DNA from: Streptomyces sp. NBC_01446
GTDB taxonomy: Bacteria; Actinomycetota; Actinomycetes; Streptomycetales; Streptomycetaceae
DNA length: 64,000 nt
NCBI RefSeq assembly: GCF_026340095.1
Contig: NZ_JAPEPO010000001.1
Span: forward strand, 1-64,000
Reading direction: 5' to 3'
Part shown: in pieces, positions 37,085-46,610 of the stretch
Layout: each line of letters opens with the position of its first letter
Position numbering within the stretch: position 1 is the stretch's first letter
Notes under the pieces: model-generated
What the model was told of the DNA's origin: nothing
What the model saw: the letters and a program-made list of their open reading frames with translations, nothing else
Databases searched by the model: none
Translations under genes and position numbers: made by a program

Positions 37085-40000
37085 TCAGCGAACGTCGTAG
37101 GCGCGGGTGACGGTCTGGGTGACCGCGTTGCCGTTGGCGTCGGTGAGGGTGGCCTTCATCGTGACCTGCTTGCCGGCCGCGCCGGTGTGGTCGAGGACGG
37201 CCGTCCACTTGCCGTCCTTCTTCTGGGTCGGCGCCTGGGTCCAGGTGGTGCCGCCGTCGTAGGAGTAGGACAGCGAGGCCGCGGTGATCGCGCCCGGGGT
37301 GTACCCGGCGTGGCCCTGGGCCGAGAGGCCGACCTTGATGCCGCTCTGCGCCGGCAGGGTGTTCATGCCGTCCACCGGCACGTCGTACACCGGGAAGAGG
37401 ATCGGCAGGCCGCGCGAGTAGACGTCCGGCTCCCGGTGGGAGCGGAAGCTCCACGTGGTGGCGACAGCGGTGGAGCGCAGCCAGTTCCGGTCCGAGGTCG
37501 GGATCTTCTCCAGGTACTGGGTGAGCTCGTACGCGGAGTCCTCGTCCGGCACGCTGAACACGTCGTACGGATAGGGGCTGGTGGCGATCTGCTGACCGTT
37601 GCGCTTCAGTTCCAGCTTGCCGAGGTCGCCGAACGACGCGCCGGGGGACCAGTGGTCGCCGGATCCGTCGAGCCAGAGCGCGGTCTGGATGCCGATCTGG
37701 TCGCCCTGCCGTTCGGCGGCCAGCGCCGGCTTGCCGTCGGCGCCGCGTGGGGCGGCCGGCCGCAGGGGGCCGCCGTACCACTCTTCGGCGCTCCGCTGTC
37801 CGGCCCGGTAGACGCGGTCCTGGTCGCCCATGAACGCGGCGAACGGGAAGCTGGTCATCGCGCCATGGCTCCAGGCGGCGTCGCCCGTCGTGTAGTAGGC
37901 GGTGCGGGTGCCGGGCACGTGGACGGTGCCGAACGGGCTGACGGGGATGTAGGCGCCGCTGCTGCCGGCGGGGCGGACGAACATCGCATCGATGTAGTCG
38001 GCCTCCTTGCCCATGGCGTGCCACGTTTCGGTGACCTGGGCCAGCTCGGCGTCCTTGGGCTGGTAGACCTGGTCGGAGCGCAGCGGACCATGGGCCGGGA
38101 ACGACAGGTTGTAGACGTAGGGCGAGCCGTCCTCGGAGCCGGTCGCACGCCAGGTGGGCCGGAACTCGAAGGTGCCGTTCTCGGTACGTCCGTCGATGTC
38201 TGCGTAGAACTTCTGGACGCCGCTGCCGGCCGTGATCGATCCGGATATCTGCCAGGTGTCGTCCCACGTGCGGGTGTAGCTGAACGTGGTGTTGTCCACC
38301 TTCGAGGGACGGTCGGTGTGCAGGCTCAGCCGGTGGGCCCTGCGGGCGTCGAGGACGACGGTGGTGTCATGGGTGATCCGCAGCTGCGGGTTCGCGAGGT
38401 AGCTGACCGACTCGGGCGCGTTGTCCGCGTCGTAGCTCCCCACGAAGCTGCTGAGGGCATAGTCACCCGGGCGCACGCGGTACGTCTGGTCGGTCGCGCC
38501 GTTGTTGCCGCGGCGTTCGCCCTTGTCGGTGTCGAGGCTGACCAGGTCCAGTGAGGAGGGGCCGGCGGCGGGCTTGCCGTTGCGGTCGATGACCTTGACC
38601 CGGAGGGTGACCGTCTCCGGCTGGACGTAGAGCGTGACGGGCACGGAGACGTGCACATCGCCGCCGGTGGCCAGGATCCGGCCGGTGACCGCACCGTACT
38701 GGGCGTCCGTCAGCCGGGCCGTGGGGTCGATCCGCAGCGGCACCTGAGCGGTGGCGCCCGCGGGGACCTTCAGCTTGTTCTCCGCCGGCTTGACGACGCC
38801 GGAGCGGACATCGCTGCCGTCGTTGCCGTGCACACCGCTGACCCTCAGGCTCAGGGTGAGGTCGCTCTTGCCGGTGTTGGTGAAGGGCACCTGCACGGTG
38901 GTGCGGTCCGAGGCGCCCTGCGGCCAGTTGTAGCTGCCGGCCTGGACCGCGGGCGCGGAGAGCACCTTCTGGTTCACCGCGCCGAACACGTCGAGGACTC
39001 CACCGCCGGTCTGGTCGGCGCCGGCGACCTTGCCGCCGGTGCGGGCGGAGGAGACCAGGGCGGCCTTGACCTGCTGCGCGGTCCAGTCCGGGTGGGCCTG
39101 GCGGACGACGGCCGCGGCGCCCGCGACATGCGGAGTGGCCATGGAGGTGCCGGACATCGTGCGGTAGGCGTAGACGCCGCGGCCGCCCGCACTCGCCGCC
39201 GAGATGTCCACGCCGGGGGCGGCGATCTCGGGCTTGAGCGTGTGCGTGACGGCCACGGGACCACGGCTGGAGAACTGCGCGGTGGTGTCATCACGGTCGA
39301 CCGCGCCGACGGTCAGAACGTCAGGCACGCAGCCGGGCGAGGAGACGGTCTCGGTGCCCGCCCCCGCGTTTCCGGCGGCGATGACGAACAGCGTGTGGGT
39401 GTTCTTCGACAGTTCCTTCGTGGCCTCGGCCATCGGGTCGGAGCAGTCGCCGATCGTGGGGTTGCCGAGGCTCATCGAGACGACGTCGGCCCTCTGGTCG
39501 ACGGCCCACTGCATGCCCGCGATGATCCAGGAGTCCAGGCCGTAGCCCTGGTCGTTGAGGACCTTGCCGACGAGCAGGGAGGTACCGGGGGCGACGCCCT
39601 TCTTGCGGCCGTCACTGGCCGCTCCGGACCCGCCGACCGTGGAGGCGGTGTGGGTGCCGTGGCCCACCTTGTCGTCGGTGTTCTTGGAGTCCGTGAAGTT
39701 CTTGGACGCGGCGACCCGGCTCGCCAGGTCCGGGTGTTCGGCGTCCACGCCCGAGTCCAGCACGGCGACCTTTGTGCCCTTGCCGTCGTAGCCGGCTGCC
39801 CAGGCCTCCGGCGCGTGCACCTGCGCGGTGGAACGGTCCAGCGTGGCCTCGGCCTTGCCGTCCAGCCACAGCTTCTTCAGCGGGGAGGCGGCACGTGAGC
39901 GGGTGTCGGTGATGTCCCGCCAGAACGTGGCGGCGGTGTCCTTGCCCGCTTTGAGCGCGACGCCGTCCACAGCCGGGAGGCTCAGGCCCCGCTCGGAACC

Positions 40001-40474
40001 ACGAGGGGCCGCCGGCGCGCTCTTCGCGACGTCCACAGTGTTGCGGTAGGTGGCGATGAGCGGCAGCGCATCGGTGTGTGCGTCGTCGTATCCCTGGCGG
40101 ATGAGCCCGGTGACGTTGAACAGTTGCTCGTCGACCTTGCCCTCGGCTATCGCCTCGGAGGCACCCTCGGGGTAGACGTAGAGGTCCTTGCCCCTCTGGT
40201 AGGTCTGCACCATCGGCTGCGTGCCGTCCTCGCGGGGCAGCACGGCCGCGGAGCTGCGACCCGACCTGTCGGTGGACACCACCACCTTGTCGCCGGTGAC
40301 CAGCGTGACTGTCGTCTGCTTGCCGCCCGTCGCCCTGGCCCCGCTGCCGATGACGGGTCTCTTCCCCGAGGCACCGTCAGGCGGCGTATCAGCCGCCCCT
40401 GAAGGCGTGACCGCCGTGACGGCCAGGGCGGCGGCGGTAGCCGCGCCCATGGCTATACGCGTTATGGAGCGCAT
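37085..40474 (-). CDS. Secreted subtilisin-like serine protease (S8 family), 1129 residues
   Basis: Sec-type signal peptide (M-R-S-I-T-R-I, hydrophobic core, cleavage near P-S-G-A-A at about residue 27), then a propeptide. The S8 domain has the triad Asp240 (V-L-D-S-G-V-D), His272 (G-H-G-T-H-T) and Ser444 (G-T-S-M-A-T-P-H) with oxyanion Asn near 368 (A-A-G-N-A-G). The remaining 650 residues are beta-rich domains typical of large Streptomyces extracellular subtilisins. ATG 40474 was chosen because GGGGAG precedes it; the frame opens four codons earlier. A TrmB/LuxR regulator gene lies upstream on the same strand, with a palindrome between them. Confidence 0.95.
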   Translation of the reverse strand: MRSITRIAMGAATAAALAVTAVTPSGAADTPPDGASGKRPVIGSGARATGGKQTTVTLVTGDKVVVSTDRSGRSSAAVLPREDGTQPMVQTYQRGKDLYVYPEGASEAIAEGKVDEQLFNVTGLIRQGYDDAHTDALPLIATYRNTVDVAKSAPAAPRGSERGLSLPAVDGVALKAGKDTAATFWRDITDTRSRAASPLKKLWLDGKAEATLDRSTAQVHAPEAWAAGYDGKGTKVAVLDSGVDAEHPDLASRVAASKNFTDSKNTDDKVGHGTHTASTVGGSGAASDGRKKGVAPGTSLLVGKVLNDQGYGLDSWIIAGMQWAVDQRADVVSMSLGNPTIGDCSDPMAEATKELSKNTHTLFVIAAGNAGAGTETVSSPGCVPDVLTVGAVDRDDTTAQFSSRGPVAVTHTLKPEIAAPGVDISAASAGGRGVYAYRTMSGTSMATPHVAGAAAVVRQAHPDWTAQQVKAALVSSARTGGKVAGADQTGGGVLDVFGAVNQKVLSAPAVQAGSYNWPQGASDRTTVQVPFTNTGKSDLTLSLRVSGVHGNDGSDVRSGVVKPAENKLKVPAGATAQVPLRIDPTARLTDAQYGAVTGRILATGGDVHVSVPVTLYVQPETVTLRVKVIDRNGKPAAGPSSLDLVSLDTDKGERRGNNGATDQTYRVRPGDYALSSFVGSYDADNAPESVSYLANPQLRITHDTTVVLDARRAHRLSLHTDRPSKVDNTTFSYTRTWDDTWQISGSITAGSGVQKFYADIDGRTENGTFEFRPTWRATGSEDGSPYVYNLSFPAHGPLRSDQVYQPKDAELAQVTETWHAMGKEADYIDAMFVRPAGSSGAYIPVSPFGTVHVPGTRTAYYTTGDAAWSHGAMTSFPFAAFMGDQDRVYRAGQRSAEEWYGGPLRPAAPRGADGKPALAAERQGDQIGIQTALWLDGSGDHWSPGASFGDLGKLELKRNGQQIATSPYPYDVFSVPDEDSAYELTQYLEKIPTSDRNWLRSTAVATTWSFRSHREPDVYSRGLPILFPVYDVPVDGMNTLPAQSGIKVGLSAQGHAGYTPGAITAASLSYSYDGGTTWTQAPTQKKDGKWTAVLDHTGAAGKQVTMKATLTDANGNAVTQTVTRAYDVR

Positions 40475-40568
40475 GGATCTCCCCACTCGAAACCGTGAAC
40501 ATGCCGTGCTGCCGCTGCAGCCTGGCAGACATCCAGATCGTCGAGGGATGCCGCGCGTGACGGGTTTC

Positions 40569-40594
40569 CCGCATGTCGGTTTTCCGACATGCGG
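40569..40594. promoter_or_regulatory. Perfect 11-bp palindrome between regulator and subtilisin gene
   Basis: CCGCATGTCGG (40569-40579) and CCGACATGCGG (40584-40594) flank TTTT. It lies 95 bp upstream of the protease start and 117 bp after the regulator stop. The perfect symmetry and distance suggest an operator, perhaps for the TrmB/LuxR protein. A terminator for the regulator gene is the alternative. Confidence 0.5.
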
Positions 40595-40710
40595 TCACAT
40601 CTACGGGTCACTCAGCTCGGTGGAAACTCGGGCCGCACCCTGCAGCCTCGGCCTGATCGAGGTCTCGTCGAGGACGTCGAGGAAGCTGACCGTCAGGCCC
40701 GGGCGGGACG

Positions 40711-41727
40711 TCAGAGCCAGCCCGCGCGTGCCGCGTGCCACCCCAGTTGCAGGCGCGAGTCCGCTCCCGCAAGGTCCATCAGACGGCGTGTCCGTCGCTC
40801 CACTGTGCGTATGGAGAGGCCGAGTTGGGAGGCTGCCCGCCGGTCGGAGACACCTGCCAGCAGGAGGGCGAGGACCTCCAGTTCCCCCTCGGTCGGCTGC
40901 TGATCGGTTGTCTGCTGCGCGCGCACACCCGAGGTGGTGGCGTACAGAGGCCGGGCCTCGGCCCATTCCTTCTCGAAGAGATGGACCAGGGCCGTCAGCA
41001 GACCGCTGCGGTGCACCACGATGGCGCTCGGCTCACCGCCGGCGTCCGTCATGTCGAGTGGCACCATGGCACGCTCCCGGTCCGACACGACCATCTTCAG
41101 TGGCAACGAGTCGGCCAGACGAAGTCCGAGACCCGCCTTCAAGGCCGCCCTCATGTCCCCCGCAACCTCGTGACCGTCGAGATAGTTCCTGTCAGCCACG
41201 ACCCGGAAGTCGACACCGCGGTCCAGCGCGGAACTCTCCGACATGTCGGTGTCCTCGCGCGGCACCGCGATGGGCGCGCCGACGAGGAAGACGAGCAACT
41301 CCCGCTGGGCGCCCCGCTGCAGTTGGTGGAACCGGTGTGCCACCTGCTCCACGCCGACGACCACCTCCACGACACTGCCCGCAGGGTGCGCGGCGGTACT
41401 GCGGTACTGCTCGGTCAGCATCGAGAACGCGGTCTCGGCCCGGTGCAGTGCGTTGCGCTGCTCGACGAGAATCGGGGCCAGAGCCACCGAGGGTGGTGTG
41501 AGCCGGTAGCGGGCGTCCCCGCAGTCAGCGGAGTCAGGCGCCCCGCTCCTGGCCTCGGTGGCGACCGTCACCAGACCACGTGTCGTCATGTCGAGCAGGA
41601 TGCGGGCGGTCTCGGCCTTCTCGAGTCCGGTCTGCCGGGCGAGGTCCCGCGCGGAGGCAGTCGGGTGAGCCAGCAGTGCGGTGTAGACGGCCTCTTCGGC
41701 CGGGCCCAATCCCAATGCCTGCAGCAT
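40711..41727 (-). CDS. TrmB-LuxR hybrid transcriptional regulator
   Basis: A 338-residue regulator with an N-terminal TrmB-type winged helix (A-E-E-A-V-Y-T-A-L-L-A-H-P-T-A-S-A-R-D-L-A, residues 10-65), a middle domain of unknown ligand, and a C-terminal LuxR HTH (L-L-L-A-G-V-S-D-R-R-A-A-S-Q-L-G-L-S-I-R-T-V-E-R-R, about 285-310). GGGGGAG precedes ATG 41727. Such proteins are frequent in Streptomyces, often next to secreted-protease genes. I infer that it controls the adjoining subtilisin. Confidence 0.88.
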   Translation of the reverse strand: MLQALGLGPAEEAVYTALLAHPTASARDLARQTGLEKAETARILLDMTTRGLVTVATEARSGAPDSADCGDARYRLTPPSVALAPILVEQRNALHRAETAFSMLTEQYRSTAAHPAGSVVEVVVGVEQVAHRFHQLQRGAQRELLVFLVGAPIAVPREDTDMSESSALDRGVDFRVVADRNYLDGHEVAGDMRAALKAGLGLRLADSLPLKMVVSDRERAMVPLDMTDAGGEPSAIVVHRSGLLTALVHLFEKEWAEARPLYATTSGVRAQQTTDQQPTEGELEVLALLLAGVSDRRAASQLGLSIRTVERRTRRLMDLAGADSRLQLGWHAARAGWL

Positions 41728-42024
41728 CCAGCTCCCCCTCGGGCGGCCGCCGTGTCGGACCGTGGCGCGGCTCGGGTGGACCGAGCAGATTCTTCGCGAT
41801 CGAACATTATCCCACTGTCAGGAAGTCACCATTGTCCGGCGCCTGTTGTGGACGCATCCGAGTCGCCTGGGCCAGGAGTGTGCCTCACCTGGCCCGCTCA
41901 CCCGCACCCCGGACTCCGGATCCCCACCGGTCACCGCACGGGGGCATCGCCCGGCGGGGCGCGGCTCGCCCACGTCCTGGCCTGCCTAACGTACGGGGAG
42001 TACACCACCTGCCCGGGAGGTTCC
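41728..42024. other. Divergent intergenic region
   Basis: About 300 bp between the TrmB/LuxR and phosphatase genes without a gene. A relatively A/T-rich patch (41805-41820, GAACATTATCCCA) may contain the minus-strand -10 of the regulator gene. Nothing else is recognised. Confidence 0.4.
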
Positions 42025-43140
42025 GTGCCGCAAAAGCATCCGAAGCGTTTCGCGTTCGAGGGCATCGAACCACCGCGCAATGCCGAGGTGGTGATCGGCG
42101 TTGCGTCGGTAACCCTCTTGGTGCTGATCCTGGGCACCCTGTCCGAGTCCCCGGTGTGGCTTCTCGGGCTCCTTGTGTTCCTGCCGGCGGCCGCGTCCGC
42201 GCTGTGCACCGTGCGGCAGACGAAGTTCGTGGCCGCGTGGATCGTGCTGGTGGTCATCGTCGTCGTGCTGCTCCGGCACGGTGACGGGCGGTCGTGGCTC
42301 GACAGGAGCCTCATGATGCTGCTCACCCTCGCCCTGGGCGCGGCCTCCGTCTACGCCTGCCACCGTCGTATCCGCCGCGAGGACGCGATGCTGCGGCTGC
42401 GCTCCACCGCTGCGGCGATGCAGCGCCACATCCTGCGCCCGCTGCCTCTGCTCACCGACGACGTCCTGGTCGACGGCGCGTACGAGCCCGTACAGGAGGA
42501 CCGGCTCGTCGGAGGCGACATCTACGACGTCGTCGAGTCTCCGTGGGGCACCCGCGTTCTGATCGGCGATGTCCAGGGCAAGGGCCTGCCCGCGGTCGGT
42601 GCCGCGTTCGCGGTCATCGGCGCGTTCCGTGAGGCGGCCCACCGGGAGCCGACCCTCACCGGGCTCGTCGACGCACTCGATACCTCTGTCGTACGGCACA
42701 ACTCCTACGCCGCGCAGACCGGCGACGACGAGCGGTTCGTCACCGCGCTCATCCTCAACGTCGACGCGCACGACGAGGTGCAAGTCATCAACTGCGGACA
42801 CATCGCGCCCCACGTGCTGCACAACGCCACCATCAGCACGCCGGTCCTCGACTCCGGCGTTCCCCTCGGTCTCGCCGAACTCGCCGCCGAACCAGCGACC
42901 GTCGACTGGTTCACCTTCCCGGCCGGGGCGACGCTGCTGCTGACCACCGACGGGCTCACCGAAACCCGCGGCGCCGACGGCACGTTCTATCCCGTCACCG
43001 AACGCCTCACCGAGCGGATGTCCCTCTCCGCCACCGACCTGCCGCACGCCCTCTTCGACGACGCGAGCGCGTTCGCCGGAGAGCGAGGTCAGCACGACGA
43101 CGTCGCGATCCTGTCCGTCCGGCGGTCGCCTTTCCGTTGA
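42025..43140 (+). CDS. Membrane-anchored PP2C-type (SpoIIE/RsbU) serine phosphatase
   Basis: A 371-residue protein with three or four membrane helices (about residues 21-38, 44-62, 68-84, 95-110) followed by a SpoIIE-type phosphatase domain. Metal-binding aspartates are in V-G-G-D-I-Y-D, I-G-D-V-Q-G-K-G, L-T-T-D-G-L-T-E and H-D-D-V-A-I-L. It probably dephosphorylates an anti-sigma-factor antagonist. No extra sensor domain is seen, so signalling may come through the membrane part. GTG 42025 follows GGGAGG at short spacing; an in-frame extension upstream is not supported. Confidence 0.88.
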   Translation: MPQKHPKRFAFEGIEPPRNAEVVIGVASVTLLVLILGTLSESPVWLLGLLVFLPAAASALCTVRQTKFVAAWIVLVVIVVVLLRHGDGRSWLDRSLMMLLTLALGAASVYACHRRIRREDAMLRLRSTAAAMQRHILRPLPLLTDDVLVDGAYEPVQEDRLVGGDIYDVVESPWGTRVLIGDVQGKGLPAVGAAFAVIGAFREAAHREPTLTGLVDALDTSVVRHNSYAAQTGDDERFVTALILNVDAHDEVQVINCGHIAPHVLHNATISTPVLDSGVPLGLAELAAEPATVDWFTFPAGATLLLTTDGLTETRGADGTFYPVTERLTERMSLSATDLPHALFDDASAFAGERGQHDDVAILSVRRSPFR

Positions 43141-43277
43141 GCACATCGCGCCACGCATCACACAAACCCACGTTGTGCCCGCCACCCGCAGAGACGTCGA
43201 GGACTCCTATGAGCCGGGGCACGGCTAGGGTGGCGAACGTCGAGCCGGGGTGTGCGGAGTGGGGAACGGTCAGGGGC

Positions 43278-44345
43278 ATGGATACGGGCCAGGACAAGGA
43301 TGCGGGCGGGCTCGAGCGGCGGCCCACGTCGAAGGATGTCGCCCGGCTCGCGGGAGTGTCGCACACCGCGGTGTCGTTCGTGTTCAACGGGCGCGCCGAG
43401 GGGAACCTGTCGGCGGCCACCCAGGAGCGGATCCGGGAGGCGGCACGGCAGCTCGGCTACCGGCCGAACCCGATGGCGCGCGGTCTGCGTCGGCGGCGCA
43501 GCGCCGTCATCGGTCTCGTCACCGACCACATCGCCTCCTCCCCCTTCGCCGGAGCGCTGCTGCGCGGCGCCATGGAGACCGCCTGGGACCGTGAGCACCT
43601 CGTCGTGACCGTCGACTCGACCGGCGACCCGGACAAGGAGAGCGCCGCGGTCACCGAGCTGCTCGACCGGCGCGTCGACGGCATCATCTACGCCGCGATG
43701 ACCCTGCGCCGGGCCGCGCTGCCCAAGGGCCTCGACCGCACCGTCGCCGTGCTCGCCAACTGCCTTCCTTCCGAAGGTGATTGGGCGTCCGTCATTCCCG
43801 CCGAGCGAGCCGGCGGACGGGCCGCGGCGCGGCTGCTCCTGGAGGCCGGGCACCGCCGGATCGCCCTGGTCGGCGGGCTCGACGACATCGCGTCCGCGGA
43901 ACGACTGCGCGGCTTCCGCGACGCCCTGCGCGGTGCGGAGATGCGGGCGCGACAGGACTGGATCGTGCGGAGCGGGGGCGAGATCTCCGCCGGATACCGG
44001 GGTGCGCTGAGTGTCCTCGACGGTGTGCCCGCGGCAGAGCGGCCGACCGGGATCGTCTGCTACAACGACCGGGTCGCGGCGGGCGTGCTGCACGCCGCGA
44101 CCCGGCTCGGGATCGAGGTGCCCGGCGACCTCTCGGTGGTCGGATACGACGACCAGGAGCACATGGCGCAGTTCCTCAGACCGCGGCTCACCACCGTCGC
44201 GCTGCCGCACCGGGCCATGGGCGAGCGAGCGGCGCAGCTGCTGCTCGACGCCTTGGCGGACGGGGTTGCGCCGCCCGCCGAGGTGATCCGGCTCAACTGC
44301 CCTGTGGTCGGGCGTGATTCTGTGGGCCCACCTCCCAGCCTCTGA
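43278..44345 (+). CDS. LacI-family transcriptional regulator of fructan genes
   Basis: A 355-residue repressor with an N-terminal LacI HTH (S-K-D-V-A-R-L-A-G-V-S-H-T-A-V-S-F-V-F-N, about residues 16-35) and hinge helix, then a periplasmic-binding-protein-like sensor ending in V-G-Y-D-D-Q-E and R-P-R-L-T-T-V. ATG 43278 was chosen from the frame because the HTH begins close after it and G-rich sequence precedes it. It converges with the cytoplasmic GH32 gene, overlapping it by 53 bp. It likely binds the TAACGAGTTA sites near 49050-49108, with a fructose-type sugar as inducer. Confidence 0.9.
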   Translation: MDTGQDKDAGGLERRPTSKDVARLAGVSHTAVSFVFNGRAEGNLSAATQERIREAARQLGYRPNPMARGLRRRRSAVIGLVTDHIASSPFAGALLRGAMETAWDREHLVVTVDSTGDPDKESAAVTELLDRRVDGIIYAAMTLRRAALPKGLDRTVAVLANCLPSEGDWASVIPAERAGGRAAARLLLEAGHRRIALVGGLDDIASAERLRGFRDALRGAEMRARQDWIVRSGGEISAGYRGALSVLDGVPAAERPTGIVCYNDRVAAGVLHAATRLGIEVPGDLSVVGYDDQEHMAQFLRPRLTTVALPHRAMGERAAQLLLDALADGVAPPAEVIRLNCPVVGRDSVGPPPSL

Positions 44346-45768
44346 TCCGGGCAGGTGTTCCGGACACCGTCAGGACCGGGGTGTCGTCCGGGCGCAGGTA
44401 GACACGCTCGGTCGCCACGGCCCGTTCGGCGGCGAAGAGTTCGAGCAGCGAACCGTCCACGAGAATCCGCGCGGCCAGTTCCTCCGTCGGCGACACCCGC
44501 AGGACGAGGGGCGCCGAGTCGGTCTCCCGCCCGGCGGCGTCGCGACGCGGCCAGCCCGACCGGTCGAGGGTCGCCGTGCCGGCCGCCGGGTCGAGGGTGA
44601 CGGTCAGTTCCCGGCCCGACGCGGCCCGGCACAGGGTCACGGACACCGGCGTGCGCGCGGCCACCTCCACGTCGTACGAGACCGGCAGCGGTGTCGCCGA
44701 GCACGACGCGCCGGCCACGAACGGCCCTGCGGTGCGTAGGAGTTCGAGCTCGGGAGCGGGGCGGACCCGCAGTGATCCGTCCGCATGTGTGCTCATCTCG
44801 CGGGGTGCGGTCAGGACACCGGACCAGCCCGCTCGATCCACCTCGGCCTGCGGGCGGGCCTCCCAGGACCAGCCCCACAGGAGGGTGCGCCCGTCGTCCG
44901 GGTCGTGCGCAACGGCCGGGGCATAGAAGTCGCGGCCATGGTCCGGGCGGTCCCCGGACTTCACCTGAAACCTCAACTCGCCGTCGGCCAGCACTTCCAG
45001 ATGCCCCGTCAACGACGCCGTGGTGTGTGGGTCGCCGCCCCAAAGCGACAGGACCAGGACCCAGTCGCCGGTGTCCGTCCGGAACAGCTGGGGGCACTCC
45101 CAGCCGGTCGCTTCCATGCCGAGCAGGCGGGCCGTCGACGGGTCCCGTCCGTCGAGCAGGACGCCCGCGAAGCGCCACGCATTGAGGTCGTCGCAGTCGT
45201 AGAGGAGTACCGACGGTGTCCCGTCCGCGTGCCCCGCGCCGACGAGCGCCCAGCGCCGCCCGCCGTGCCGGAACACGAACGGGTCGCGGAACATCACCAC
45301 GTCCAGGCCCGGCGGCGGGCACGTGACCACCGGCGCCGGGAGGGGGCGCCAGCGCAGGAGAAGCGGGTCGTCCGGATCGGCCTGGGCGAGGCAGATGGTG
45401 CCGAGTCCGGTGTGATGACGGTCGATTCCGGTGTAGACGGCGGTGGGTGTGCCGGCGTCGTCGACCACGCAGCCGGACCAGCAGCCCGCCTCGTCCGGGC
45501 CGCCGGGGGTCGGCGTGAGCGCGATGGGATGGTGTTCCCAGTGCGCCAGATCGGCGCTGGAGGCGTGGCCCCAGTGCATGTTCGTGTGCACGGGGGCGGC
45601 GGGGTTGTGCTGGTAGAAGAGGTGGTGGCGGCCGCGCCAACGGAACGGTCCGTTGGGGTCGTTGGCCCAGTTGACGGGTGGGCGGACACGGGCGCGCGGG
45701 GCGTGGACGTCGTGCACTTCGTATGCGCCGTGTCCTTCGTATGCGCCGTGCGGGTGGTCGTCGTTCAT
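44293..45768 (-). CDS. GH32 fructosidase, cytoplasmic (sucrose/fructo-oligosaccharide hydrolase)
   Basis: A 491-residue beta-fructofuranosidase with the GH32 nucleophile Asp37 in N-W-A-N-D-P-N-G, the transition-state Asp in M-F-R-D-P-F near residue 160, and the acid/base Glu in G-W-E-C-P-Q-L-F near 218. A C-terminal beta-sandwich follows. No signal peptide is present, so it should split imported fructo-oligosaccharides. ATG 45768 overlaps the permease stop by ATGA and has AGGAG before it. The N-terminus carries a short repeat (H-G-A-Y-E-G-H-G-A-Y-E) from a 16-bp duplication at 45717-45750. Confidence 0.93.
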   Translation of the reverse strand: MNDDHPHGAYEGHGAYEVHDVHAPRARVRPPVNWANDPNGPFRWRGRHHLFYQHNPAAPVHTNMHWGHASSADLAHWEHHPIALTPTPGGPDEAGCWSGCVVDDAGTPTAVYTGIDRHHTGLGTICLAQADPDDPLLLRWRPLPAPVVTCPPPGLDVVMFRDPFVFRHGGRRWALVGAGHADGTPSVLLYDCDDLNAWRFAGVLLDGRDPSTARLLGMEATGWECPQLFRTDTGDWVLVLSLWGGDPHTTASLTGHLEVLADGELRFQVKSGDRPDHGRDFYAPAVAHDPDDGRTLLWGWSWEARPQAEVDRAGWSGVLTAPREMSTHADGSLRVRPAPELELLRTAGPFVAGASCSATPLPVSYDVEVAARTPVSVTLCRAASGRELTVTLDPAAGTATLDRSGWPRRDAAGRETDSAPLVLRVSPTEELAARILVDGSLLELFAAERAVATERVYLRPDDTPVLTVSGTPARIRGWEVGPQNHARPQGS

Positions 45769-46598
45769 CGGTTCACTCCTGCGGACGTGATGCCCTCGCG
45801 CAGAGGGCGCTGGCCGATGACGAAGACCGCCATGGCGGGGATCATGGAGAGCACGACTCCGGCGAGGACGACGGAGATCGAGCCGGTGCCGAGGTTGCCC
45901 TGAAGGGAGACCAGGCCGAGCGGCAGCGTGAAGTTCTGGGTCGAGGTCTCGAGGATCAGCGGCCGGAAGAACTCGTTCCAGTGGTAGTTGAAGGCGAGGA
46001 CGCCGATGATCGCGAGGCCGGGCGTGGCCAGCGGCGCGTACACCGAGCGGAAGATCCGCCACGGCCCGGCGCCGTCGATCAGGGCCGCCTCGCCGAGGTC
46101 CTTGGGCATGCCGAGGAAGTACTGCCGCATCAGGAACGTGCCGAAGGCGGTCGGCCAGGCGGGGATGATCAGGCCGAGCAGGGTGTCGGTCAGGCCCATC
46201 GGCTTCAGGAGCAGGAACACCGGCACGATCGTGACCTGCACAGGGACCATCATGGTCGCCAGGACCAGGCCGAACAGCGGCTTCTTGAAACGGAATTCGA
46301 GGCGCGCGAAGGCGTATCCGGCGAGCCCCGCGGTGATCATCTGGCCGACCGCGATGAGCGCGGTCACCAGGGTCGAGTTGAGGGCGAGCAGCCACACGTC
46401 GATCTGCGCGAAGACCTGGTGGTAGGCCTCGGTGGTGGCGTGGCCCGGAATGATCCGCGGCGGCAGGTCGAACGACTCCGCCGGCGCCCTGAACGAGGTG
46501 GACACCGTCCAGATCACCGGGCCGAGGGTCAGCAGGGCCACCGCCGTGAGCCCCGCGACGCGCGTCCAGGACGCGAGGACGTACTTCATACGGTTCAT
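45765..46598 (-). CDS. Sugar ABC transporter permease (MalG-type)
   Basis: A 277-residue inner-membrane permease with six predicted helices. The EAA loop that contacts the ATPase is E-A-A-L-I-D-G-A-G-P-W-R-I-F, near residue 180. It partners with the MalF-type permease encoded just upstream. ATG 46598 has only a weak ribosome site, but the upstream stop is 12 bp away, so coupling is likely. No ATPase gene is in the cluster. In Streptomyces such importers usually share the MsiK ATPase. Confidence 0.93.
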   Translation of the reverse strand: MNRMKYVLASWTRVAGLTAVALLTLGPVIWTVSTSFRAPAESFDLPPRIIPGHATTEAYHQVFAQIDVWLLALNSTLVTALIAVGQMITAGLAGYAFARLEFRFKKPLFGLVLATMMVPVQVTIVPVFLLLKPMGLTDTLLGLIIPAWPTAFGTFLMRQYFLGMPKDLGEAALIDGAGPWRIFRSVYAPLATPGLAIIGVLAFNYHWNEFFRPLILETSTQNFTLPLGLVSLQGNLGTGSISVVLAGVVLSMIPAMAVFVIGQRPLREGITSAGVNR

Positions 46599-46610
46599 GG
46601 GGTCACCCGG

